Source: Gaiellasilicea sp963784895 (lineage in GTDB: Bacteria > Actinomycetota > Thermoleophilia > Gaiellales > Gaiellaceae). Taken from it: DNA of 64,000 nucleotides. The stretch lies in the NCBI GenBank assembly GCA_963784895.1, contig CAWATM010000011.1, positions 1 through 64,000 on the forward strand. The letters are read 5' to 3'. Below are positions 44,353-53,817 of the stretch, piece after piece (the first letter of the stretch is position 1; every line of letters starts with the position of its first letter). The notes beneath the pieces are model-generated. The model saw only the letters and a program-made list of their open reading frames with translations, was not told where the DNA came from and did no database searches. The position numbers were made by a program, and so were the translations under genes.

Positions 44353-45396
44353 CTATTTGTGGTGGGGCGTGTCGAGGTCTTCCGGCGTCGCATAGACGCC
44401 GTCGAGCAGGGTGCCCGGGTCGGGCTGCGGCGACTCCTCCGCCTGGGTGAGCGCGTCGTTCAGCAGCTTCTTGACGCGGCTCGAGATCTCTTCCTCCTCG
44501 TCGCCGGTCAGCTCGGCGTTCTCGCGCAGCCAGGTGCGGAAACGCTCGACGGGATCGTTCTTCGCCCACTCCTCGAAGAGCTCCTTGGGGACGTAGAACG
44601 CGTCGTCGTGGACTGCGTGGCCCTCCATCCGCAGCGTCTTGAGCTCGAGCAGGGTCGGGCCGCCCCCGTTGCGCGCCTTCTCGATCGCCGCCTTCGACTC
44701 GCGGTAGACGGCGAGCACGTCGGTGCCGTCGACGACGACGCCCTCGAAGCCGTACGCGGCGGCGCGGTCGGCGAGGTGCTCGACCGCGTAGCCGAGATGC
44801 GTCGGCGTCGAGTAGGCCCACTGGTTGTTGTCGCAGATGAAGACGACCGGCAGCTGGCGGACGCCGGCGAGGTTCATCGCCTCGTGTGCGTCGCCGCGCG
44901 CGGAGGCGCCCTCGCCGAACCAGCCGACGGCGACGCGCTTTTCGTCGCGGATCCGGAAGGCGAGCGCGCAGCCGACCGCCACCGGCAGCATCGCCGGCAG
45001 GTGGCTGACCATCGCGATCATGCCGAGACGTGCATCGGCCATATGGACGTTGCCGTCGCGGCCGCGTGTCGGACCACCCTCGCGGCCCATGTACTGCGCG
45101 AAGATCCGCCACGGCTCGACGCCGCGGGTGACGTGGACGCCCATGTCGCGATGAAGCGGCGTACCGACGTCGTTCGGGCCCATCGCGGTCGCCACGCCGA
45201 CGGCGGCTCCCTCGTTGCCACGGCCGGTGTAGAACGACCCTGGGATCTTCCCCTGCTTGTAGAGGATGTGGCCGCGCTCCTCGATCCCCCGGGTGACGAG
45301 CAGGTTGCGGTAGACGCCGAGCAGGTCCTCGCGGTCGAGGCCCGCCTCACGTACTTCACTCAGCGAGCCGACCGGCTCAGCCTCACGCACGGCCAT
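44353..45396 (-). CDS. 2-oxoacid dehydrogenase E1 alpha subunit
   Basis: A 347-residue thiamine-diphosphate subunit. The ThDP motif is GWFGEGASARGDAHEAMNLA followed by VVFICDNNQWAYSTP (GDG...NN-type). Other blocks are YRNLLVTRGIEERGHILYKQ, FYTGRGNEGAAVGVATAMG, PLHRDMGVHVTRGVEP and RMEGHAVHDDAFYVP. It is first in an apparent operon with E1 beta, E2, a DUF2007-like gene, VOC, a phosphotransferase, lipB and lipA, all minus strand and tightly packed. No E3 (dihydrolipoamide dehydrogenase) is present in the operon. A GGGGGT site precedes ATG 45396. Confidence 0.93.
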   Translation of the reverse strand: MAVREAEPVGSLSEVREAGLDREDLLGVYRNLLVTRGIEERGHILYKQGKIPGSFYTGRGNEGAAVGVATAMGPNDVGTPLHRDMGVHVTRGVEPWRIFAQYMGREGGPTRGRDGNVHMADARLGMIAMVSHLPAMLPVAVGCALAFRIRDEKRVAVGWFGEGASARGDAHEAMNLAGVRQLPVVFICDNNQWAYSTPTHLGYAVEHLADRAAAYGFEGVVVDGTDVLAVYRESKAAIEKARNGGGPTLLELKTLRMEGHAVHDDAFYVPKELFEEWAKNDPVERFRTWLRENAELTGDEEEEISSRVKKLLNDALTQAEESPQPDPGTLLDGVYATPEDLDTPHHK

Positions 45397-45444
45397 TCGT
45401 CATACCCCCGCGGTTGAACGACGGGTGCACTTTATCGACGCGCA

Positions 45445-45450
45445 TAGGAT
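45445..45450 (+). promoter_or_regulatory. -10 box (TAGGAT) for leaderless LURP-one gene
   Basis: TAGGAT ends 7 nt before the GTG at 45458. The ATG at 45449, in the same frame, overlaps the box, so the GTG is the better start. Confidence 0.5.
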
Positions 45451-45457
45451 GGAGCGG

Positions 45458-46039
45458 GTGAGCACCGTCTTCGAGGCCGACCGCTTCGAGATCGAGCAGG
45501 TGATCCGGCCGATGGTGAACCTCTACCGGATCTCGGCCCGCGGCCTGCCGGTCGCGTTCGTCCGGCAGAAGCGGATGGCGCTGAAGGAGGACATCCGCTT
45601 CTTCGCCCACGAGGACGAGACGGAGGAGCTCTTCCGGATCAAGGCCCGGGCGATGATGGAGCTCGGGGGCCGCTACGACGTGACGACGCCCGAGGGCGAG
45701 AGGATCGGCGTGCTCGAGAAGGTCTTCGGCAAGTCGCTGTTCCGGTCGACCTGGCGGATCCTCGACGCGGACGAGCAGGAGGTCGGCGTCGCGCAGGAGC
45801 GCTCCATGCTCTGGGCAGTCGTACGCCGCGTGATCGACGCGGTGCCGTACGGCGAGTTCGTGCCGATCCTCTTCCACTTCCGGATCGACCGGGGCGCGCA
45901 GCAGCTCGGCGAACTGACGCGCGCGATCGGCGTGCGCGACCGCTACACGCTCGATCTCTCCGGCGATGTCGAGCAGACGATCGATCGGCGGCTCGGGATT
46001 GCGCTCGGGATCGCGCTCGACGCGCTGCAGTCGCGCTAG
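45458..46039 (+). CDS. LURP-one/YxjI-family (scramblase-like) protein
   Basis: A 193-residue protein with the LURP-one beta-barrel features: EADRFEIEQVIRPMVNLYRI, LPVAFVRQKRMALKEDIRFF, YDVTTPEGERIGVLEKVFGK, FRSTWRILDADEQEVGVAQE and a C-terminal IDRRLGIALGIALDAL helix. Bacterial members resemble phospholipid scramblase-like barrels; function is unclear. GTG at 45458 is chosen because of the TAGGAT box. It is divergent from the E1 alpha gene and converges on the MFS gene with no gap. Confidence 0.78.
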   Translation: MSTVFEADRFEIEQVIRPMVNLYRISARGLPVAFVRQKRMALKEDIRFFAHEDETEELFRIKARAMMELGGRYDVTTPEGERIGVLEKVFGKSLFRSTWRILDADEQEVGVAQERSMLWAVVRRVIDAVPYGEFVPILFHFRIDRGAQQLGELTRAIGVRDRYTLDLSGDVEQTIDRRLGIALGIALDALQSR

Positions 46040-47488
46040 TTACGCCGGGACGCGCAGCGGCTCGTCGGTCGGGATTCGCTCCAGATCCCGTTGCTTCAGC
46101 ATCGTCAGCAGGAGGACGAGGCCCGCGAGTAGCAGGACGGAGGCGGCGAAGAACGCGCCCTTGAAGCCGGTGACCAGCGCGTCGCCGAGCTGGATCGGAT
46201 TCGGAGCTCCGGTAAGGCCGGCGAGCTCGTCGTCGGTCCGGTTGACCGCGATCGTCGAGAGCACTGCCAACCCGATGGCGCCGCCGATCTGCTGCGACGT
46301 GTTGAAGAGGCCAGACGCGAGCCCGGCGACGTCGGCCTGCAGGCCCGAGGTGGCGAGCAGCGTCACCGGGACGAACGTCAGCCCCATCCCGATCGAGAGC
46401 GGGATCATCATCGGGAGCACGTCGGCGAGGTAGGAGCCGTCCCGGTCGATCGTGAGCAGGGCGAGCATGCCCGCAGACCCGAGCACAAGCCCGATCGCGG
46501 CCGTCGTGCGCAGGCCCAGATTTCTCATCAGCGGCTGCGAAAGCCCGGCCCCGATTGCGATCCCGACCGTGAAGGGAAGGAACGCGAGCCCGGCCTGGAG
46601 CGGCGAGAAGTCGAGCACCCGCTGGATGTACAGCGTGTTGAAGAAGAACATCGCGAAGAGGCCCGAGGCGACGACGAGCATGACCACGTTCGCGGCGCGC
46701 AGGGTCCGCACGCCGAAGATGCTGAGGCGGACGAGCGGCTCGGGCGAGCGGCGCTCGATGACGATGAACGCGCTCAGCAGGACGACGGCGAGTGCGAGGA
46801 AGCCCAGCGTCTCCGGCGACCCCCAGCCGTTCTGCTCCGTCGAGACGATCCCGTAGACGAGCGCGATCAGGCCGGCTGTGACGGTCACGGCGCCTGGGAT
46901 GTCGTACGTCTTGTGCCCCGCGTCACGCGACTCGGGCACGTAGCGGAGCGCCGCCAAGCCCGCGGCGAGCCCGACCGGGACGTTGACGAAGAAGATCCAC
47001 GGCCACGAGAGGAACTCGACGAGGATGCCGCCCGCGAGCAACCCGGCCGCGGCGCCACCGGTCGCGATCGCGGCCCAGACGCCCATCGCCTTGTTCCGCT
47101 CCGGCCCCTCGGCGAACGTCGTCGTGATGATCGAGAGCGCGGCGGGGGAGATCAGCGCAGCCCCGAAGCCCTGCAAGCCGCGGGCGAGGATGAGCGTGGT
47201 GGACGAGTCGGCGAGGCCGTTCAGCAGGGACGCCAGCGTGAAGACGACGAGGCCGACGAGGAAGACCCGCTTGCGTCCGAGCAGGTCGCCCGCCCGGCCG
47301 CCGAGGAGTAGGAAGCCGCCGAACGTCAGCGTGTAGGCGTTGACGACCCATTGCAGATCGCCCTCGGCCATGTTCAGGTCGGCCTGGATCGAGGGCAGGG
47401 CGACGTTCACGATCGTCGCGTCGAGAACGACCATGAACTGCGCCAGGCAGACCACGGAGAGCACGAGCCACGGGTTGACGTGCTTCAC
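46040..47488 (-). CDS. MFS drug efflux transporter, DHA2 (14-span) type
   Basis: A 482-residue proton-coupled exporter. Motif D-like LAQFMVVLDATIVNVALPSI begins it, motif A is GGRAGDLLGRKRVFLVGLVV, and GLQGFGAALISPAALSIITT continues. Fourteen hydrophobic spans can be followed to LLLAGLVLLLTMLKQRDLER. GTG at 47488 is the natural start. Such EmrB/QacA proteins export lipophilic toxins or antibiotics; substrate is unknown. No TetR-type regulator is adjacent. Confidence 0.9.
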   Translation of the reverse strand: MKHVNPWLVLSVVCLAQFMVVLDATIVNVALPSIQADLNMAEGDLQWVVNAYTLTFGGFLLLGGRAGDLLGRKRVFLVGLVVFTLASLLNGLADSSTTLILARGLQGFGAALISPAALSIITTTFAEGPERNKAMGVWAAIATGGAAAGLLAGGILVEFLSWPWIFFVNVPVGLAAGLAALRYVPESRDAGHKTYDIPGAVTVTAGLIALVYGIVSTEQNGWGSPETLGFLALAVVLLSAFIVIERRSPEPLVRLSIFGVRTLRAANVVMLVVASGLFAMFFFNTLYIQRVLDFSPLQAGLAFLPFTVGIAIGAGLSQPLMRNLGLRTTAAIGLVLGSAGMLALLTIDRDGSYLADVLPMMIPLSIGMGLTFVPVTLLATSGLQADVAGLASGLFNTSQQIGGAIGLAVLSTIAVNRTDDELAGLTGAPNPIQLGDALVTGFKGAFFAASVLLLAGLVLLLTMLKQRDLERIPTDEPLRVPA

Positions 47489-47530
47489 GGGCAAGACGGG
47501 TTTTCTACCAGCCCGGCGCAGGGCCGGCGG

Positions 47531-47536
47531 TACGGT
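47531..47536 (+). promoter_or_regulatory. -10 box (TACGGT) for leaderless zinc-ribbon gene
   Basis: TACGGT ends 8 nt before the ATG at 47545. Confidence 0.45.
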
Positions 47537-47544
47537 TACCCGTA

Positions 47545-47826
47545 ATGCCGCCGAAGAAGCGGAACTGGATCCAGGAGGAGCGCCGGAAGACGCTCGGCGA
47601 CTACACGTGCTTCTGCCTCGACTGCGGGGCGGTCTGGCGCTACTTCCTCGAGGGCGAGAGCGAGCTGCCGGATGCGTGCCCGAACTGCGGCGGCGAGACG
47701 CGCCACCGCTGTCCCGAGTGCGCGGCGCCGTTCCCCTCCGCCTTCGCGGTCGAATGCGAAGAGTGCGGCGCCGAGGTGCGGCCGCCGGAGGTGCTCGGCG
47801 TCCGGATTCGCAAGCCCGGTCGCTGA
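47545..47826 (+). CDS. Small double zinc-ribbon protein
   Basis: A 93-residue basic-to-acidic protein with four CxxC pairs: CLDCGAVW, CPNCGGET, CPECAAPF and CEECGAEV. These should bind two zinc ions in ribbon folds. The N-terminus MPPKKRNWIQEERRKTLGDY is basic, and YFLEGESELPD separates the first two pairs. Function is unknown; zinc ribbons often bind nucleic acid or act as adaptors. It ends just before a bidirectional terminator and the cyclase gene. Confidence 0.75.
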   Translation: MPPKKRNWIQEERRKTLGDYTCFCLDCGAVWRYFLEGESELPDACPNCGGETRHRCPECAAPFPSAFAVECEECGAEVRPPEVLGVRIRKPGR

Positions 47827-47833
47827 CCGTTCC

Positions 47834-47864
47834 GGACATGTCGGGGCCAGGACCCCACATGTCC
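47834..47864. terminator. Bidirectional terminator hairpin between zinc-ribbon and cyclase genes
   Basis: GGACATGT pairs with ACATGTCC and GGGG with CCCC around a single bulged C and a 6-base loop. It lies in the 51-base gap of the convergent genes. Confidence 0.6.
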
Positions 47865-47877
47865 GCAACGCACGTGG

Positions 47878-49188
47878 CTACCCGGGCGGCAGGCGCCGCA
47901 GCAGCAGTACCTCGACCGGCTCCTCACGGCCCTTCACCTGCACCGTCTCGAGCGGCTCGGTCTCGGCGCCCCGGAGCTGCCGCGCCGTCTCGGCGCTGAT
48001 CGCGACGCCGCCGGCGGGCGCCAGCCCTTCGATCCGGGAGCCGAGGTTGACGGTGTCACCGATCGCGCTGTAGGTGCGGCCGCTGCCGGTGCCGAGGACG
48101 CCGACCGACGCCTCCCCGGAGTTGAGGCCGACGCGGAAGCGGGGCCACTCGGGCTGCTGCGCGGCGAGCGCCCCGGTTCCCTCCTGCAGCGCGAGCGCCG
48201 CGCGCGCGGCCCGCTCCGCGTGGTTGTCGCCCTCGAACGTCGCGAAGACGGCGTCGCCGATCAGCCGGTCGACGACGCCGTCGTGCCGCTCGATTGCGGG
48301 GATCGCGGTCTCGAAGAGCGTGTCGAGCATCCTCGAGACGGTTGCCGGCTCGTGGTGCTCCGAGAACGAGGTGAAGCCCTTCAGATCGGCGAAGAGCACG
48401 GTCACGGGTTGCGCGTCGCGGTCGAGATAGAGGCGGCCGAACCGCTCCTCGGAGCCCTCCTGGTGCGCCATCACGGCGATCACCCCGAACGCGAGCAGCA
48501 TCAGCACGTGCCACTCCCACCACGAGAACTGCCAGTTGCGGCCGACGGCAACCGCGACCATCGCCTCCGCGAGCAGGATGAAGGCGACCGCGAAGCCGAG
48601 CACGAGCCGCGAGCGTCGCTCCCGATAGAGGTCGAGGTAGCGGACGACGGCGAAGGCGTAGCAGGCGAGCCCGACGATCGACAGCGCCACCATCGGCCAG
48701 GAGAGGCGCTCGGGCACCACCGAGTCGTCCACCTCGGGGAACAGCGCGAGCGAGACCACCAGCCAGACGGCGAGGAGGACGAGCAGCCCGCGCTCGAGCA
48801 GCTTCGGCTCGATCGGCTCGCTGTCGAGCGCCGAGAGCGCTGCGAGGACGCCCGCCAGCGCGAGCCCGAGAGGCGTGGCGATCACGAAGCCGAGATTCGG
48901 CTTGTCGAGCAGCACGCCCGGCGTCGCGAGGGCGTGGAGGGCGAGGAAACCGGACGCGGCGAGGAACGAGAGCGAGACGAGGTGGACACGCCGGTCGCCG
49001 CGTCGCCGCGCGGCCACGCCGGTCGCGTAGGCGAGGACGGCGTTGAGGCCTGCGGTGACGAGGACGAGCCAGAAGTGCGACGGCTGGTGCTGCCAGCGCA
49101 CGTCCGTCTCCGGGGCCGCGAGCAGGATCGCGAGGCCGACGAGCGGCAGCGCGAGCAGAACGGCGAGCGTCAGCGGCGAGCGGGCCAT
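47878..49188 (-). CDS. Membrane class III adenylate/guanylate cyclase
   Basis: A 436-residue protein with about seven or eight hydrophobic spans (for example LTLAVLLALPLVGLAILLAA, FWLVLVTAGLNAVLAYATG) and a C-terminal cyclase domain. The domain has the first metal aspartate in VTVLFADLKGFTSFSEHH and the second in DRLIGDAVFATF, the transition-state Asn/Arg in GDTVNLGSRIEGL, and VGLNSGEASVGVLGTGSG. The substrate-choosing lysine position reads R (VDRLIGDA), so ATP or GTP use is uncertain. ATG at 49188 overlaps the FAD oxidoreductase stop by 19 bases, suggesting co-expression. Confidence 0.86.
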   Translation of the reverse strand: MARSPLTLAVLLALPLVGLAILLAAPETDVRWQHQPSHFWLVLVTAGLNAVLAYATGVAARRRGDRRVHLVSLSFLAASGFLALHALATPGVLLDKPNLGFVIATPLGLALAGVLAALSALDSEPIEPKLLERGLLVLLAVWLVVSLALFPEVDDSVVPERLSWPMVALSIVGLACYAFAVVRYLDLYRERRSRLVLGFAVAFILLAEAMVAVAVGRNWQFSWWEWHVLMLLAFGVIAVMAHQEGSEERFGRLYLDRDAQPVTVLFADLKGFTSFSEHHEPATVSRMLDTLFETAIPAIERHDGVVDRLIGDAVFATFEGDNHAERAARAALALQEGTGALAAQQPEWPRFRVGLNSGEASVGVLGTGSGRTYSAIGDTVNLGSRIEGLAPAGGVAISAETARQLRGAETEPLETVQVKGREEPVEVLLLRRLPPG

Positions 49189-50801
49189 CGAGCCGCTGGA
49201 TCGAGCGCGAGGTAGGCGTGGACGTCGCTGACCGCGAGCGCACCGGATCCCGCGGCCGAGGCGACGCGCTTGACAGCGCGGGCGCGGACGTCCCCGGCTG
49301 CGAAGACGCCCGGCAGGCTCGTCTCGAGCGGCAGCGGCGGGCGCTCGCACGACCAGTTCCGCACCCCCGGCCCGGTGACGATGTAGCCCCACTCGTCGCG
49401 CTCGATCTCCTCGGGCAGCCACTCGGTGTGCGGATGCGCGCCGATGAGGACGATCAGCGCGGCGGCGCGGACGGTCTCGATGCCGTCGGGGCCGCGCAAC
49501 TCGAGCTGCTCGAGTCGGCCGTCGCCATGCGCAGCGACCACCTCGGTGCGCGTCTGCACCTCCACGTTCGGATCCTTGTCGATCGTGTCGATCAGATACT
49601 GCGACATCGTCGCCGCGAGCCCCTCGCCGCGGACGAGGATCCTGACCGTGCAGGCGTAGCGGGCGAGGTGGAGCGCCGCCTGGCCGGACGAGTTGCCGCC
49701 GCCGACGATGTAGACGGCCTCGCCCGCGAGCGCCTGTGCCTCGGACATCGAGGCTCCGTAGTAGACGCCGGCGCCTTCGAGCTCGGTCAGCCCGGGGGCG
49801 TCGAGCCTGCGGTACTCGACGCCGAGCGCGAGCACGACGGCGCGCCCGCTCACGTCGGCGCCGCTCTCCGTGCGGACGACGTGGAGCCCGTCGCGGGGCT
49901 CGAGCGCGACGGCGCGGTGCGTGAGCCGGAACTGGGCGCCGAAGAGCCAGGCCTGCTGATACGCCCGTTGAGCCAGTTCGCCGCCGCCGAGACCGCGGGG
50001 GAAGCCCAGATAGTTGCGGATCAACGAGCTCGAGCCGGCCTGGCCGCCGACGGCGCCGGCGTCGAGCACCGTCGTCCGCAGCCCCTCGGAGGCGCCGTAG
50101 ACCGCGGCGCTCAGCCCGGCCGGCCCCGCGCCCACGACGATCAGGTCCGCCTCGTGCGGGTCGAGCTCGGTCGGGAAGCCGAGCGCTCGTGTCAGCTCTG
50201 CGGCGCTCGGGTCGGTCAGCCGCTGGCCGTCGGCGAGCGTGACCGCAGGTGGGCCGCTGTCGTCCGGCGCCACCGTCCGGTGCGGGATGCCGAGCCCGGC
50301 GAGCGTTGCCCGCAGCTCGTGCGCGCGCGCGGTGCGATCGTCTGCGACGACGATCGCGCCCGCCGGGCCTTCGCCGCGCAGCCGCTCCGACTCCTGCAGG
50401 AGCTCGCCGACCGTCCGGTGGAACACCTCGTCGCGGCGCCGCGTCGGTGCGATCACGTAGAGGTCGATCCAGCCGCGGGCCATGCTGCGCAGCACGAGCT
50501 CGCCGACACCGCGGCGGCTCCAGCCGAGCCAGGGGATCAGGAGGCCGCGCCGCGCGGTCGGGAAGCGGCCTCGCATGCGGGCGAGCAGATCTGCCCCCTC
50601 CTTCCCGGAGGCGAGCGCGAGCGCGATGTCGTCGCCGTTCGCCTCCGCCTCGTCGAGGACGACGCCGAGCTCGGCCGTCGTGCAGATCCGGATCGTGTAG
50701 TCGGCGCCGTACCGTCGCAGCAGCTCGGCTTCGATCAGCGCGCGCTGCTCCGTGTCGCCGTCGGCGACCACGAGCAGCGGCGTTCGGGCAGGGGACGTCA
50801 C
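49170..50801 (-). CDS. FAD-dependent oxidoreductase (thioredoxin-reductase-like fold) with N-terminal sensor-like domain
   Basis: A 543-residue protein. Residues about 1-215 form a receiver-like part (PLLVVADGDTEQRALIEAEL...) that lacks a clear phospho-acceptor pattern, then a two-dinucleotide flavoprotein: FAD motif DLIVVGAGPAGLSAAVYGAS, NAD(P)H motif AVYIVGGGNSSGQAALHLAR and FAD end FAAGDVRARAVKRVASAAG. The CxxC redox centre of thioredoxin reductases is absent (YYGASMSEA at that place), so it does not reduce thioredoxin. The 19-base overlap with the cyclase downstream suggests a joint signalling role, by inference. GTG at 50801 is the start. Confidence 0.85.
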   Translation of the reverse strand: MTSPARTPLLVVADGDTEQRALIEAELLRRYGADYTIRICTTAELGVVLDEAEANGDDIALALASGKEGADLLARMRGRFPTARRGLLIPWLGWSRRGVGELVLRSMARGWIDLYVIAPTRRRDEVFHRTVGELLQESERLRGEGPAGAIVVADDRTARAHELRATLAGLGIPHRTVAPDDSGPPAVTLADGQRLTDPSAAELTRALGFPTELDPHEADLIVVGAGPAGLSAAVYGASEGLRTTVLDAGAVGGQAGSSSLIRNYLGFPRGLGGGELAQRAYQQAWLFGAQFRLTHRAVALEPRDGLHVVRTESGADVSGRAVVLALGVEYRRLDAPGLTELEGAGVYYGASMSEAQALAGEAVYIVGGGNSSGQAALHLARYACTVRILVRGEGLAATMSQYLIDTIDKDPNVEVQTRTEVVAAHGDGRLEQLELRGPDGIETVRAAALIVLIGAHPHTEWLPEEIERDEWGYIVTGPGVRNWSCERPPLPLETSLPGVFAAGDVRARAVKRVASAAGSGALAVSDVHAYLALDPAARWPARR

Positions 50802-50891
50802 GGGTGCTTCCGTTCGATCCTACGCCACACGTGATCGGACGTCGGGGCCGCGACGCAGGTCCCCTTCAGGCGTCTTCGGGCGGCCCTGCGC

Positions 50892-51248
50892 TCAAAACAT
50901 GCTGCCGATGATCTGCGAGAAGCGGATCACGGTCACCGTCTCGTCCTCGGAGACGGGGCGGTTGTAGAGCTGGCCGAGGAAGCGCGTCATCTCGTCCGGC
51001 CGGCGGATCTCGGGGTTGTCGTGCTCGATCTCGCGCGGCGAGAGCTCGCTGATCTGCTTCACCTCGACCTTGTCGATCACGGCGTCGAAGATCTTCTCCC
51101 GCTGCCCGTAGCGGACGCCGACGAGCACGGTCACGATCATCCCCTTCTTGTACTTGCCCGACTTGTCGCCGAGACGGATCGTCGCGGTCTTGCGGTGCGT
51201 GCGCAGCTGGTCGGCGACGAGGGGGGAGTAGAAGTTCAGGGCGAACAT
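50892..51248 (-). CDS. ASCH-domain-like RNA-binding protein
   Basis: A 118-residue protein: FALNFYSPLVADQLRTHRKT, ATIRLGDKSGKYKKGMIVTV, and EIRRPDEMTRFLGQLYNRPV. The 'KTATIRLGDKS..YKKG..V' pattern is the ASCH/PUA-like fold. ATG at 51248 is used; GTG at 51254 two codons upstream is possible and lies 9 nt after a TATGAT box. Role: probably RNA or nucleotide binding. The 90-base gap to the FAD gene on the right holds nothing recognisable except a TAGGAT sequence. Confidence 0.65.
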   Translation of the reverse strand: MFALNFYSPLVADQLRTHRKTATIRLGDKSGKYKKGMIVTVLVGVRYGQREKIFDAVIDKVEVKQISELSPREIEHDNPEIRRPDEMTRFLGQLYNRPVSEDETVTVIRFSQIIGSMF

Positions 51249-51263
51249 GGCCACGGCCGCACG

Positions 51264-51269
51264 ATCATA
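51264..51269 (-). promoter_or_regulatory. -10 box (TATGAT) overlapping the Nudix stop codon
   Basis: TATGAT on the minus strand contains the TGA stop of the Nudix gene (51265-51267) and ends 9 nt before GTG 51254 of the ASCH gene. Confidence 0.4.
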
Positions 51270-51690
51270 AAGAGGTGAGGGCCTTCGAGGCCATTTCCCT
51301 CTCGCCGCCGTAGGCGAGCAGGCGCGGCGCCTCCTCGAGCGGAAGCCAGCGCGCCTCTGCCACCTCGCGCTCCATGCCCGGCGGCAGCTCGCCGATCCGG
51401 CCGCTCGTGTAGTGGAGGAGGAAGAAGCTGACCACCTTGAAGATCCGCTCACCGCCCCGGGTGTAGACGTAGCGAACATCGCCGAGCTTGCCGTCGAGCC
51501 GGCCCGCGAGGCCGGTCTCCTCGGCCACCTCGCGGACGGCGGTCGCGGCGCCCGTCTCGCCGGCGTCGATGAGCCCCTTCGGCAGCGCCCACGTGCCCTC
51601 GGGCTTGCCGGTCGGCCGGATCACGGCGAACCACCAGCGGCCGCGGAGGCGCCGCACGATGACGCCGCCGGCGGAGAACTCACGCGTCAT
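51265..51690 (-). CDS. Nudix hydrolase
   Basis: A 141-residue hydrolase that cleaves nucleoside diphosphate-X bonds. The Nudix box is complete: GLIDAGETGAATAVREVAEE followed by TGL. The N-terminus MTREFSAGGVIVRRLRGRWW and RPTGKPEGTWALPKG are typical. ATG at 51690. Substrate unknown; the family includes MutT-like, ADP-ribose and diadenosine hydrolases. It is divergent from groES. Confidence 0.9.
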   Translation of the reverse strand: MTREFSAGGVIVRRLRGRWWFAVIRPTGKPEGTWALPKGLIDAGETGAATAVREVAEETGLAGRLDGKLGDVRYVYTRGGERIFKVVSFFLLHYTSGRIGELPPGMEREVAEARWLPLEEAPRLLAYGGEREMASKALTSL

Positions 51691-51732
51691 GGCAACTTTG
51701 TGACAATTAAGCGCTCACGTGTCGGTTCTCGC

Positions 51733-51760
51733 TTGCGCAGCTTGAGTCTGACTGTAGAAT
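51733..51760 (+). promoter_or_regulatory. Promoter of groES-groL
   Basis: TTGCGC (51733-51738) and TAGAAT (51755-51760) are 16 bases apart. The predicted start of transcription falls at the CIRCE element. Confidence 0.5.
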
Positions 51761-51766
51761 GCTGTC

Positions 51767-51789
51767 GGCACTCTTGCTATCCGAGTGCC
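51767..51789 (+). promoter_or_regulatory. CIRCE operator (HrcA-binding)
   Basis: GGCACTC-N9-GAGTGCC fits the CIRCE inverted repeat (consensus TTAGCACTC-N9-GAGTGCTAA) with the outer bases changed. It lies just downstream of the -10 box, where HrcA repression is expected under non-stress conditions. Confidence 0.85.
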
Positions 51790-51828
51790 AGCCAGTGTCA
51801 CAAAGTCTGAAGGACGAGGAGGCATCAC

Positions 51829-52134
51829 ATGAATTTGCAGCCGCTTGGTGACCGCCTGATCGTGGAGATCCTCGAGGAGGAGGAGATCACGGTCAGCGGG
51901 ATCGTGCTGCCCGACACGGCGAAGGAGAAGCCGCAGCGCGGCAAGGTCCTCGCTGTCGGTCCCGGCCCGCGCGACGAGGACGGGGAGTACATCAAGATGG
52001 ACATCGAGGACGGTGACGAGGTCATCTTCTCCAAGTACGGCGGGACCGAGATCAAGCTCGGCTCGGACGATGTCCTGATTCTGCGCGAGTCGGACGTCCT
52101 CGCGAAGGTCGTCGGCGACCGCGCCGCGGTCTAG
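51829..52134 (+). CDS. groES: Co-chaperonin GroES
   Basis: A 101-residue Cpn10 subunit that caps the GroEL ring. The mobile loop is SGIVLPDTAKEKPQRG, the start LQPLGDRLIVEILEEEEITV and the end ILRESDVLAKVVGDRAAV. ATG at 51829 is preceded by GAGGAGG and follows the CIRCE element. groL starts 33 bases further on the same strand. The N-terminus is slightly acid-rich (LEEEEIT). Confidence 0.97.
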   Translation: MNLQPLGDRLIVEILEEEEITVSGIVLPDTAKEKPQRGKVLAVGPGPRDEDGEYIKMDIEDGDEVIFSKYGGTEIKLGSDDVLILRESDVLAKVVGDRAAV

Positions 52135-52167
52135 CCACACCCTAGGAAGCACAGGAGGAATCTGAAA

Positions 52168-53796
<1,629 letters not shown>

Positions 53797-53817
53797 GAAG
53801 CCCCAGGGCTTTCTGGT

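Noticed and set aside
49170..50801. Thioredoxin reductase
   Set aside because: The fold matches, but the CxxC redox motif is missing.
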